Shown here: positions 45,821-57,855 of the stretch, in pieces
How positions within the stretch are numbered: position 1 is the stretch's first letter
Layout of the letters: each line of letters starts with the position of its first letter
Origin: Psilocybe azurescens
Taxonomy: Eukaryota; Basidiomycota; Agaricomycetes; Agaricales; Agrocybaceae
Assembly (NCBI GenBank): GCA_023853785.1
Contig: JAJIRX010000555.1
Span: 620,001 to 684,000 of the forward strand
Direction of reading: 5' to 3'
Length of the DNA: 64,000 nt
Position numbers and translations under genes: made by a program
The notes under the pieces: model-generated
Database searches by the model: none
What the model was told of the DNA's origin: nothing
Seen by the model: the letters and a program-made list of their open reading frames with translations, nothing else

Positions 45821-48800
45821 ATGCCTCATCGAAGCAATGGAAAACCTCAAGCACCCACCCTTGATCTCAAGACACTGCTCGCCCAAGACTATGTCAACGA
45901 ATCGTGTGTTTTGCTTTTGTGTCGTATGTGCAACATACTGAACACTTGAACTTTGTGTTCATATAGGCATATGGAGGCATTTTCCCATGCTTTACAATTA
46001 GACGAGTCCTACTTCGACCACCAAGGCGATGCAGCCTCACCTCAAATCCCTGGAACCCCTGTGTCCAGCTCATCACGGATAAGAAAGGTTTCAGCTTTAT
46101 CAGACTTTGCTCCAGTCAACTTGAAGGTCAAAAGGTATATAAAAATATATGTGCATCCAAGAATTATTGGGCATTCATACCAATTTGTTGCGTCTATAGA
46201 CGAAAGAAACGAGGTAGGGAGGACAAAAGAAGCGATTACCTTTTTTGCTTCTTCGCTGGCCACTTTTGGTGTGTTTCTTTCTTCTTACTTGTAACGGTCG
46301 CCTAGTATTGATTAAAATTGAACCAAGTTTTTCATTTTCCTGTTCATTGCGGCGGAATTTGGGTTTTACGTTGTTATCAGACAACTGGTCAATACCAAAG
46401 AATGGATATCAGCTTGTACGTCACCTATCTTTACCGCGCTATCATATTATCTCTTTATTTGACTGCTCGTATAATCAGGGCGGGGCCAAAAGGGCCGGTT
46501 AAGAAAAAATATGCGGAGCGCCAAAAATTATGAAGTGAGTGTGTACAACATAGTATGTTATTGTAGACTTGAAAGTCTTCTAGGAATGGAAAGAAGCTGC
46601 GGTGACTTTGGACAAATACCTTGGATTCCAAGAGTGGAAAGGTCATGATGAAGATCCGTACTACGACTGGATGCTTGTTCGAAAGGTACTATTATAACCT
46701 TTCCTGCCATGAGGTAGTTTAATGATCATGAATCACAGGTTAGAAGGTCCTTGAAAACCATGAGAGAAAAGAATGATGTGCGAGGGTGTTTGGGCGTGCT
46801 AGAAACATGTATTCGGTCCAATTTCGCTGCTGTGGAATCGTCGAGGTATGAACACTGTCATCCGTCACCGCTCGGAAATATACTAAATATTCTTTCCTTG
46901 TAGATTATATAGCGAAGTAATTATTAGTGATTGAAAATGTCGTCTTCTCGGAAGGCTGACATGTGGAAACAGACCTTCCTAGGAACGAAGAACTTGATTG
47001 AATGTAAGGATATTTGCACTAGTATAATACTTGCCAGAGACTAAAAGGTTTATTAGCATATTTTGACGAGCTAGAGACGTCAATCCAGTTTATACGAGAG
47101 ACGCCTGAGCTTAGTATAGACGAGAAAAAAAGGTTTTTCAAGAGTGCGAATACTAATCTCGGTGAGCGTCTTTTTCATTTATTATTAAACACTTCTTTAT
47201 TTCTCAGGAATCTCGGCTCTTTGTCTTTCTGGAGGAGCCTCCTTTGGTTACTGTAGGCTTCATTTTTGCAATTGCCTTACTCTATTTTAAGTTTATTTTA
47301 CCAGATCATTGCGGAGTTATCAAAGCTTTCTTGGATGCTGGACTTCTTCCCAGAGTTATAACAGGGACAAGTGCTGGCGGTTTAATTGCTGCCCTTACAT
47401 GTACAAGGACGGACGAAGAGCTCAAGATTTTACTCGTTCCCGAATTGGCAAACAGGATCACAGCGTGTGAAGAGCCATTGAACATTTGGCTTAAGAGGTT
47501 CTGGAAGACAGGTGCTCGTTTTGATAGCGTAACGTGAGTTTCTGATTTACTATGTATGAATATGGCTGCTTAAATTGCACTACACTCGTAGCTGGGCGAG
47601 GAAGGTACGCATTTATGATAACTTACCGGAACAACAGCAAAGCTGACATCCAGTAGTGCACGTTTTTACACGAGGTTCTATGACTTTCAAAGAAGCATAT
47701 ATGAGAACAGGCCGCATACTCAATATATCTGTCATCCCAGCTGATAGACATTCGTGAGCAAAGCAAATTTCACAACATGATTTTTTTGTGGACCGACAAG
47801 TCACTTTCCTAGACCGACCAAGCTTCTTAACTATATGACGGCGCCCGACACGGTTATCTGGTCTGCACTCTTGGCTTCTGCAGCTGTACCGGGTATCTTG
47901 AACCCCGTCGTCCTAATGCAAAAGCTCAAAGATGGAAGCATCGTTCCGTGGAGTTGGGGAAGCAGGTTTAAAGACGGATCTCTACGGTATGTGTCTTCTG
48001 AAGGATAGTGAGGTTCTGCATGTATTCAGATCGTATCTGTCAGGGTCGACATCCCAGTTCAAGCACTTAATCTATACTTTAACGGTTGGTTGATCTTGTG
48101 CCACTTGAAGTACCTTGGCGCTTATTTGCTCCACAGTAACCCACCCTGTCGTTTCTCAGGTTAACCCCCATGTCCACCTATTTTTTTTCGCTCCCAGAGG
48201 ATCGGCTGGGAAACCGGTCGCCCATCGCAAAGGAAAAGGTATTCTACCGTTCAAATTCTTTTATATCTTACCTATGACTTCTGTAGGGTGGAGGGGAAAT
48301 TTCCTCCTGTCGGCAGCGGAACAATGGCTGAAACACGAATTAACCAAGAACTTCAAGGTCATACGCGATCTTGAACTCCTTCCTCAGTTGTTAGGTCAGG
48401 ATTGGTCCAGTGTTTTCTTACAGCGCTTTGACGGCGCAGTAACGTGAGTTCCTTCAGAGTTTATGTGGTTGTCTACATCTGAGCACATAAATTTAGCATT
48501 TGGCCGAGAACTAGGCTTTGGGTTTGTCATGATTTCCTGGACATATACATATTTTCATGAATTCATATGAACAGGATTGGTTTCGGATTTTGCACGACCC
48601 CGATCCAAAAGAGTTGGAAAGAATGATACATGTCGGGGAAAGCGTTACTTGGCCCAAGGTGATCGATATTAACCATATCAGTTATTTCTGGGGCTAGCCG
48701 TTTAAATTGACATATACAGCTCCATATGATCGAAAACCGGTTTAGGATAGAAAAACAGATACTGCTTGGGCGTCAAATCGTCCATCGAGCGTACAAAAGC

Positions 48801-49315
48801 AAATCACGAACTGATTCGCACGAACCTCGCCATCTCCTATTGCAAAAACCATGCCTGAAACCTCATCACGCCCACAGGAAAACTCTCCTTCCCTCTCTCC
48901 ACCACCCTCCGGGTCGGAACTGCCGCTATCTGTAGACACTGACGCAGAAGCAGCCTTTGCAAGGGGATCCCGTTTCTATAGACGAGGACGCACATCAAAG
49001 AATGTGTCCCCTAATGGTAGCCGTGATAAGGATCCACTCAACTCACACATCCGGCGCCGAAAATGGTTTTCAGAACCGAATGTGGACGAAGGCAATCCCC
49101 AACCCTTTGAAGTACCCGCAAGTACGGGTTCAAACACCGTCCCTTTGTCACCATCGTTCTTTTCCAGGATCAGCACCAACTCTATTCCAAAGCTGTCACT
49201 ACCCTTCTCACTTGAGCACGCAACGAGTCCCAGGAGGGAATCCAGTGCTGATAATAAAGCAGAAAACAACTGGAGCAGTGAAAGTTCGACAGATGATTAT
49301 CCCCTGCACGAATAA
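45821..49315 (+). CDS. Patatin-domain triacylglycerol lipase, Tgl4/Tgl5 type (DUF3336)
   Basis: Lipid-droplet lipases of this group hydrolyse stored triacylglycerol and have acyltransferase side activity. The start at 45821 gives MPHRSNGKPQAPTLDL. Near 46340-46430 there is a hydrophobic membrane segment, and then the DUF3336 region (DPYYDWMLVRKVRRSLK, DVRGCLGVLETCIRSNFAA). The patatin domain begins at ISALCLSGGASFGYYHCGVI (oxyanion loop) with the nucleophile Ser in GTSAGG (near 47375). The Asp of the dyad is in RFKDGSLRVDIP (near 47975). Further family motifs are LLASAAVPGILNPV and NPHVHLFFFAPRG. A disordered Ser-rich tail (48851-49315) is joined only if the five-A run at 48844-48848 gains one base. 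About 780 residues and around 15 introns. Confidence 0.88.
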
Positions 49316-49653
49316 CAGGACATATTTCAAGACAAGAACGAGGATACTCAGTGTGTTTTTGGACAACTTACATAATTATACAATTCTGTTTACACTATTG
49401 TTGTAAAGCAGAACTATGTTAGGGTCTAAGGGTCCTGTTGGTCTTTCCTTTTACAAAATCACTTCGAGTTCAACATCCGAGTAGCACCTGCATACCACTA
49501 CCACTTGGTGGCAGGTTTATATGTCTAATCAAAGCATGGGACGAATACGGAATACCCTAGAAAGTACAGCCATCTCTGATAATATGACATGTTCAGAATT
49601 GTGGTGTGTTTCCACCACCCTCAATCCTTGCAGCAATATAGTAGTTTGCTTGA
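49316..49653. other. Convergent 3' intergenic region
   Basis: 338 bp between the lipase stop and the stop of the minus-strand WD40 gene. No gene or signal seen beyond AT-rich 3' sequence. Confidence 0.35.
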
Positions 49654-51768
49654 TCACTGTCCTATACATTCTGAAGTACTGTCGTCCGAGGCCGCGAGAA
49701 CGATGTGGGCATCACCCAGAAGGGACGCAATGCGGAATCTAGTTGGGAGTCGTGTCGTGCTCATACGTCTGTTCATGTCCATAATCTGCTCAGCATCTTT
49801 TATCTTCGAGAAATTTGAACTAGGTTTGAATGTTGGAGCAAACAGCTGATCGTGTTGCTGAGCACTAGGGGATAAAAATGAATTGACAACTGAAACTTGC
49901 ACACCTTAACTGTTGTGTCAATACCGCTTATAGCGAGTAGCGGAAAGTGAGGATGTCCTTCGATAACATTTACAACAGTGCCGTCGCCTTCATATATACC
50001 CTTCAAGGAGCCGTTTTCCTTGTTCCATATAAAAAGTTGCCGTCATCCGACCCAGAAACGACCCATTCGTCATCCGGACCGAGAAAATTAACTGTGAAAC
50101 AATGGCATCGGCAACTATATCAAAATATACTGTGACTCACCATCTTTCACTGTCATTACATTTCTAGCCCCAATATACCGTCGACGGGGCATAACAACTG
50201 GTGTACTGGGGTGCTCTTCAGGAGTTACAGATGTGTCATAATCAATTACATTGTCGCGGCCAATGTCATCTTCAGAGCTCAAATTTTCTACATGTTCTCG
50301 ACCGTTGTGGTGGTTGATTGACCCAAATGTTTGCTCATTAGTGGTTGGGATTGTCTGTATATTTTGAGCATTTCATCGTGACGAGAAACTGGTGAGTGGC
50401 GCACATTAGATGGTACAACAGACGAAGCGCTTGAAGCAAGGTTGTCTTTAATTTTGGGTTCATCCTTGGTCGAGAACAAATAGACACCATCTCTGCTGTA
50501 TGCTGCGAATTTTTAGCGTAGAAATTGACGAAAAAAACCCTCCGGACTGACAAAGAATAACCTATGCACATTTAGTCCGTTTAGGACATGATCAAACACA
50601 AGAAGTTCGAATAATAATATTTACCTCATGACCATTCGACTTCGACATTCGAGAGCCTGTTATGTGTTCACGTCCTATGCCGTGGCCGCCTGCCGTTGAA
50701 CTGTCACGTCCAAATTTTCGTACACAGGTCGTTAATTCTTCTCCAAATCGAGGTACTGAGCCCCAGTCAAGCTCTAGTTTCCGACGCAAATGACGTCGAT
50801 CATAAAGATAACCCTGCAGATAATTTGTGAGCAAGATGAAATGGAATACGCAAATACACGCCTACACAATCCCCTTCTCCAGCAACAACAAATTGGTAAG
50901 GAACGAGCGGAGATAGGGATAGGGTAGATAATTCATGTCCTATGGAAACAAGCGGCTCTGGGCACGAGCTTCGGCGACATGTGTGAGACGTTCGCAGATC
51001 ATGCTGTCTAACTGTGCCATCCTGAACCCGAGGATATTAAGTGAGCATCCAGAGATATGTAAGTATTGTTTAGCTGACTGAAAACAGGCGTTTACCTCTG
51101 ATACTGACAAAAATAAATCCGGACTCTCTTCTGTGATTATCTTTTCACTGAATCACGGTGGCAGCGCAACACTCGTAAACCGCATTGATTTGCGGAATAA
51201 CTGGTTTCAATTTCGCCAGGAATCAAATGGAGAGCTGCGGCTGCATCGAAAACTCGAATCTGCATATCACCGGCCCCAGTAGCTCTGCAGCATTAAGTGT
51301 AAGTATGTACAACCCGATCTTGAGGTACAACTTACATGCGCGAAGATAGTGGCAACATTTTGGCGCTGAATATATTAGCCCGATGCCCAGTTCTGACGAC
51401 AGACCGACAAAGAAACGGGTAATCTTCGCCAGTATTGCTTGGACACATACTCCAGATCCTGACCGTTGTGTCATCTCCAGCAGTAAGAAGAACGTCGCCA
51501 TCTTGAGCCCAACTCAAAGCATTGACACACCTGATAGACTTGTTATTTGGGAGCGGAGTGGACTAAGTTTATAGTAAGACTTACCCTGAGTGTCCATAGT
51601 CTTCGCCATTTCCAAGGACTTTCACTCTGTCAAGAGTGTTGTCAAGCGTCCTCGACAAGTTATACCTTCTCCTTCGCTCAATGTTTGGTGTTGATGGCAA
51701 TTGGGAAAAAGTGATCTCGAGATGCGGTGCTGGGTGGGAACCCAATTAAAATATTTTGCTTCGTTCAT
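49654..51768 (-). CDS. WD40 protein of the DCAF6/WDTC1 type (CUL4 substrate receptor-like)
   Basis: Proteins of this group bind DDB1 and recruit substrates to CUL4 ubiquitin ligases. The start at 51768 (MNEAKYFNWVPTQHRISRS) is one base out of step with the first WD repeat region at the five-A run 51706-51710. After that come VNALSWAQDGDVLLTAGDDT, GHRANIFSAKMLPLSS, ATGAGDMQIRVFDAA, DGTVRQHDLRTSH and PYQFVVAGEGDCVGGYLYDR. After a Ser-rich insert, the C-terminal repeats FLGPDDEWVVSGSDDGNFFI and GHPHFPLLAISGIDTTVKLF follow. The family hallmark is the split propeller with a central insert, as seen here. About 560 residues. DDB1 binding is inferred from family only. Confidence 0.82.
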
Positions 51769-52183
51769 GACAATTAATCAAGACATTCTTGCTGGAAACA
51801 AATGGCAGTGAGTTTCATGTTATGTGGTGTGTACAGCCTGAGCCAAGGATATGTAAGTTGAATGACGATGGGGGCCATGTCACATGCCATCATTATTTAA
51901 GGGAAAGGCCCTTTTGAGTTTTACCGTTAACTGTAAGGGCTCAGACTGCCAGTGGTCACTAGCTATTCGCCTCCTAGGCTCGTTTCTTTGTTGGCAATTC
52001 ATAAGAGATCTTGAATCCAAATTCAAGCAACTAGGCTCACTGATTTGGACACCAACGAGACCGCCATTTTTGAACCGGAATATAATACAATCTCGGTAAG
52101 TTTTTTCAAGAATGGCTGTATATTTCCTAGGCTGACTCAATTTCGTATCACAGCTCTTCTCTCCGTTATTCCTGTCTCTTTAG
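51769..52183. promoter_or_regulatory. Divergent promoter of the WD40 gene and CTK1
   Basis: 415 bp between two start codons. No named element recognised. A minus-strand open frame at 51880-52140 has no support. Confidence 0.35.
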
Positions 52184-55100
52184 ATGCGGCAGGGAAAAAA
52201 TAAGCGGTCGAGAGGCAATAGGGATGCGGATGTTGATATGTACATGAACGTCCCAGGAGACGACATTCCTTCCGCCGAATCGTATTCCCGGTCCCATACT
52301 TCATTCCACCATCCCGAAAGTTATCGAACGTCTACGTCAGGTAGAACCGCATACATGGGTGGCCGAGACATGCCCTCTGGGTCTCGCCGTGACGGAGATT
52401 GGCGACATGCAGAGCTAGATCATGACAGGTATCCGTACGCTGACCCTTTTGTTCGTGGGGAGAGAAGTCAATATGAAGACAACGCACCAAGAAGTTCAGC
52501 AGGATGGGGGCCTCCTTACATTCAACCTCGAAGCAGCTGGCCTTCGCGCTACGACAACGGCGCCTCTTCATCTTCATACGCGGAACCCTCCACGTGGGCT
52601 ATTCCCAATCCTCCCTCGTACGACAACACTCGCACCCCCTACCACGAACACTGGGAACCCACCGCAGCGAGAGAGCAACCTCCGGATGAATGGAATCCAG
52701 AACCAGTTCGAAATGACCATCGGTCTGATCGACGACAGCATGACTGGCGCCCAGACAATCACAGAGATAAAAACACAGGACATAGGTTTCGGAGCGATTC
52801 TGGGTGGGACTCACGACGGCGCGAAAGAAATTGGGCCAATGATCCCATAGGACGCCAGAATGACCATCCACCAGATAAAAGACCCTCTGACACCGAGGAT
52901 CGGGCATGGGAACCAGCTGCATCCTGGATGTCATCGACTGCTAATGACTACCAACACCAACGTGGACAGAACGGCCAGCGAAATACCCAGCAAAGGCCAA
53001 AACGAGTACAAAATAACAATAAGCAGCGACGAGAATGGCGCGCTGACGATGGAGACTTGAATAAGTAAGCACCGTCATCCTTACTCGTTATGAGTTTTTA
53101 CTTCTTTCTTACGACTCTACAAAAGCTGGACAAGACGAGATACAAATCGAGGAGGCGCAAATAGAGCCTTCACAAACCCAAATGCTGCGAGACGAAAACA
53201 TTTACGGTCACCTTCCCGGTCTCGGTCTCGTAGCAGGTCGCCGGCTGAATCGTACAAATCCCATCTGTCCTCTCGAGGACGTTCTCATTCCCGTTCTGTA
53301 TCACCCGCAACCAAACGTCGGCGGAGGGATTCCAGTCCCGTCACTTTACGAAGTCAAACGCCCAGTGAAAGGAGTTTGAATCGGTCTCACACCCAACCAG
53401 AAAGATATGTTTCAAGGTCGCCTAGCCCCCACCGTGCCACTTCCCATCATAGTCCTATCAACTTTACAGGACGTCGAAGAAGTTTGTCTGCCGCTTCAAG
53501 TACGGGGTCTGAAAGAAGTCAGAGCAGAAGTCCCATTGGCCATACCCGTTCCGTGCATCGGCTTCCTCCTAATCAACACCCACCAACAGGTATTACAAGC
53601 TCATACGTCAAAGCTTCCAGCAATGGAACTACACAAAACCCCGAAGACTTTAAGAATAGGAAGTCAAGATCCCAGAAACAACGCAAACAACGCGAAGGTC
53701 CAGTACAATTAATGGCCGAAAGAGAGTACGATTTTCCTCGCAAGGACGATCACCCTCCACACACCTCCGTGACTATTCCTTCTCCTCTCGTTGAAAGTCC
53801 TGCAGCTGTAACGATTTCAATGCCTCCTCCTGTGTCTGTTCCATTGCCTCACGTCCCACGGCCTCGATATCCTCCGCAGGAATATAACACTCCCGGGCAA
53901 TCGTGGATGCCCGATGCTAAGATAGATCTGCCTGGAAAATCAACCCGGAATATGAACTCTAGAAATGCGGGATTCAGACCGATTGGGAAGGCGGATTCTT
54001 CACTTAAAAAATTTTTTCCTGGAGACGACGAAGAAATGGATACTGCTGACGAAGACCTTCGATCGTCCCATGTATCAGAATCTGCAGTTGAAAAGCAGAT
54101 ATCGACACCATATCAACATCATCCGCCGCATATTTCGGAGTATCGTGACTGGGAATCTCCACTTCATCCTATTGAATCATGGGGAGGAGACAATGCATAC
54201 CCTCATTCAAATCCCAAGACACATCGAACGCCCTCTTTTGATCCTGCAGCTTGTTTACCAAGGCATGACTTTATTACTCCGGTCAGTGTACATAGCGTTT
54301 CTCGAACTCAAGAAACAGTTTCCTCTGTGGTCAATCACGATCGGAGTAGTCCTCACTTTGTCGATTCGACAGAACCACAAATGCCGACCTCCAATGACAT
54401 GCAACTCTCCCCTCCAAGCGACAACCACGATGTTTCTAGTGGTGTTGGGTCATCGTCGTCTTCGAACAAGGACCTGTATAAGATCATCAGTCAAGTGGGT
54501 GAAGGAACCTTTGGAAAGGTTTACAAAGCACGAAACACGCTTACCGGCACATATGTTGCTTTAAAACGTATTCGTATGGAATCTGAGAAGGATGGTTTCC
54601 CTGTCACGGCGATGCGAGAAATCAAGCTTTGCAATCTCTCAGACAAGAGAACGTGGTTAGACTTTATGAAATGATGGTCTCAAATGGTGAGTTCGTTGTA
54701 TTCTTAATGCACTTTCGTGTTTAATTGTTTGAATTAGGTTCCGTCTATATGGTCTTCGAATACATGGACCACGACTTAACAGGGGTTTTGTCGCAAACGC
54801 AGTTCGTTTTTGAGCGTCAACACCTCAAATCCCTCTGTCATCAAATGCTAGCTGGGTTAGCTTATCTCCATCGTAAAGGGGTAATACATCGGGACATCAA
54901 AGGGTCAAATATACTGATCAACAACCGGGGAGAGCTTAAATTAGCAGATTTTGGGCTTGCGCGCTTCTATCAGAAACGTCGACGCGCCGATTACACCAAC
55001 CGCGTAATTACTCTTTGGTACAGACCACCTGAACTTCTCTTTGGTGCAACAATTTATGGACCTGAAGTGGACATGTGGAGTGCTGGGTGAGTGGGAGTGC

Positions 55101-55658
55101 TTGTTTGCTCAAGGAAACTTTGATTTATACTTCAAATCTAGCTGCATTATGCTTGAATTATTCGTGAAGAAACCGGTTTTTCAAGGATCGGACGAAATAC
55201 ATCAACTGGAGGTAATCTTCAAGCTTATGGGCACCCCGACACCTGAACGCTGGACCGATGTCGTGAATCTTCCATGGTATGAGCTTGTAAAACCCCAACA
55301 AACCCTAGCTAGCAAATTTAGGGAATCTTTTCAAAAGTACGGACAGGCTGCTTAACGACGCAACACCAACTAACGTCTTTTTGTCAGGTATATGTCACCA
55401 GCAGCGTTGGATCTAGCTGAACAACTTCTTGCGTATGATCCGACTGAGCGAATAACTGCTCTTCAAGCCATGGATACGCCATATTTCACCCAAGAATACC
55501 CGGCTGCTACTCCTCCTGTAGGGTACGTGCCCATTAAATTTATTGGCAAAGATGATGTTGGCTAATTTTGGTTCAGTTTAATCGATGTGAAGGGGGAATG
55601 GCACGAGCTAGAAACGAAACGAGAAAGGCAAAAAGAAAAGAACAAAAATGTGACTTAA
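52184..55658 (+). CDS. CTK1: CTDK-I catalytic subunit, CDK12/CTK1-type kinase
   Basis: Phosphorylates Ser2 of the RNA polymerase II C-terminal repeat during elongation, with a cyclin K-like partner. The N-terminus (52184 to about 54470) is a long Arg/Ser/Pro-rich region with RS dipeptides ([15 protein letters not shown]), as in CDK12. The kinase domain (about 54473-55470) has [14 protein letters not shown], the cyclin-binding helix as PVTAMRE, hinge [11 protein letters not shown], catalytic loop [19 protein letters not shown] and the T-loop [19 protein letters not shown]. The C-terminal extension [16 protein letters not shown] is typical of CTK1. One shift at the three-T run 54628-54630 (expected four) breaks the frame right after the PVTAMRE helix. 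About 1,010 residues. Confidence 0.94.
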
Positions 55659-55793
55659 ATGTACAGATATCTTTGATCTGCTTTGCATGTGCTTTCTTTC
55701 AAATCATTAGCATGTTATCAATTATTCATTGCAAAAAAACTATGTTACAAACTTCCGTGCGACAGGCATATCAGCCAAAATAAAACCTCTCTT

Positions 55794-57359
55794 TCATTTT
55801 AACTCCACAGAGAAGGTAACCAAGCCTTTATCTGTGAGGTGTTGTACAATGGACTCAACCTGACGAAAGATAGTGAGGCCATAGTCGGTACATGAGATAC
55901 GAGTACTCACATGTGCTGCAGTCAACCTGATCTGTGTATCCCAGCGTTTCGTAAATGGCGCACCTGTGTCTTCGGCTTCCTCAACGTCACCCAGACCACC
56001 AGCTTTCCCTTGAGCATCATCTTCTTCACGGTTCGTCTCGAACCAGATTAGTTTATCCACCTGGTCTATACTTCCACGCAAACGTCCTTGCTCGATCATC
56101 TTGCGCGCCATGGTTTCTGCTGCACCAGGAGTTAGATCTAGCAAGGCACCGAGGCCGCGGAAAGTGATGTTATTATATATATTCGAGCTTGCAAGAAGAT
56201 TGTGTTCCATGACAGCGCGATCCAGAACAGTAGAAGGTCCTGTCCTTGTGCTGGCATTTGGGTCTGGATCGCTTCCAGCATCGTTTCCGGCTGAAGCCAG
56301 TCTATCGTTGGAAGAAATGGCAATTTTGGCCAGCTGGTGAGGTTTTAAAGATTTTTCGAACTCCTTGATTTCCGCTGGCCGAAGAATATGATCAAGGAAC
56401 ATCTTGGACAAAATGTTGTATGTCGGGAGATCAGCAGTACGCTCATCTCTGTACAAAGACGCGAGAATTCTCGAACGATTGGGTCCGGCAGGAGCAAGAA
56501 CGGCACAGGTGACAGCGGCCAGTCTGAGCTGTAGGTCAGCAACAAATGGAAAAAAATGGTTTGTGGAAGGAAATCTTACAGCATGTGTCTACGCTCCTCT
56601 TCATCTATCTCGCCGACGTAGCTCAGTTCATGATATCGACTGGCAGCTTCCAGAAATTTCCTGCTATAGTCGCTTATACGGGCTTGACAAAGTTTGAATT
56701 GGAGAAGAGTCTCGCGATCGTTTGCCGAATGTACCAGGAGGGCGGCGCGATTGTAGTACGTCTCAGCTTGAACTGAATCTTCGTCTTCGAGTAGTAATCG
56801 AACGATACGAACGTAGACACGTAGTTTCTCTGAGTCTCCAATAGATCTATGGATTAGACGATGGTAAACCACTTCAAAAGAATATTCGGACTTGAGCGGC
56901 GCACCGTTGACCTGAATCCAAAGAAATGCCCATTAGAACCCTAGCAGCATCACTCCAATCTTCCTCCTCCTCTAGAAGATCTGCTAGTTGGAATCTCAAA
57001 GAGTTTACCTGAGCTTGAAAATGATTATAAGCGCGCCGGGATAGAGATGTGGAGCTTACCTGCTCTTCGTAGCTCACAATTCGCGGCTGAACTGTGGCCA
57101 AGGTGTCTTCGACTACACGTTTCCTGAGCTCGACATCTTTGATAGCACCTTCTCCAAGTATCTTAACAAGTTCGGACAGCACTTGGCGTCCAACAACTAG
57201 ACCAATACTTTCCTGATTGACAACAGTATCGACCAATGTGTGAAGGTCTTTTGCTATGGATGGACCTGATTGTGATAAGATTTCAGGGATAAGTGAGATA
57301 TATGCTGGTCCTTTATCCTTCTGGACGAGTGATGAAAAGTGGATTAGTTTGGCTTCCAT
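55794..57359 (-). CDS. CSN4: COP9 signalosome subunit 4
   Basis: PCI-domain subunit of the COP9 signalosome, which removes NEDD8 from cullins and so controls CUL1-CUL4 ligases. The start at 57359 gives MEAKLIHFSSLVQKDKG. Helical repeats follow (LRFQLADLLEEEEDWSDAAR, RVYVRIVRLLLEDEDSVQAE, YNRAALLVHSANDRETLLQF) and then the PCI domain with DHILRPAEIKEFEKSLKPHQ, VL(D/E)RAVMEHNLLASS-type helix and TPGAAETMARKMIEQGRLRG. Four to five introns close in frame with no indel. About 450 residues. It lies near a WD40 gene of the CUL4-receptor type, possibly functionally related but not evidently co-regulated. Confidence 0.93.
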
Positions 57360-57855
57360 GTTCACAGTTCAACTGCTAAGAATGATAGATGATTTTGAGT
57401 CAAAAATTATGAGTTCCATAGCCTGCTTAGTGGCACCAGGTTCTAAATGTTACTTCACGTGCGTCGTGCACTGACATTTATGTGATCGAATCAAGGTTGT
57501 TTCAATTTGATAGTTGTATCATCATCTTGAACCTTGGGACTGTGTCTGCCATGGTTACCCGGGAAAGTACATATGCATCTATCGCCAAATATCCTCCTTC
57601 CTTTCCATGTGTCCTCCCTATAAGGTCCCCTCTTATTAATTCTGGAGCTAGTTGAACTGGACCCTCCCTTGTCGCCTTTCTTTCTGTAACTCATATATCC
57701 TTAGATTCCCACCAAGCCGTTCTCTTGTTTCTTTTCAGCCGGGACTGATTTTTCTAGCGACCTTGTCCGTCCAACAGCGCATTTTTGTCTGTCAGGTACG
57801 CTCAACTTGCAATGTGTTTTCTTGAGCCTACTTGTTCAATTCTACTCCAAGCAGC
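57360..57855. promoter_or_regulatory. Divergent promoter of CSN4 and the Tyr-Pro repeat gene
   Basis: 496 bp between the two starts. A CACGTG E-box is at 57456-57461. The stretch before 57856 is pyrimidine-rich. A possible 5' UTR intron for the plus-strand gene could lie at about 57795-57840, but I cannot settle it. Confidence 0.4.

Noticed and set aside
53965..54564. 199-residue plus-strand open frame inside CTK1
   Set aside because: Out of frame with the RS-rich region and kinase domain that are clearly coding in another frame.
57491..57694. 67-residue minus-strand open frame starting MSYRKKGDKGG in the CSN4 upstream region
   Set aside because: Short, no introns or family match, and it lies in a divergent promoter; kept out for lack of support though it could be a small real gene.
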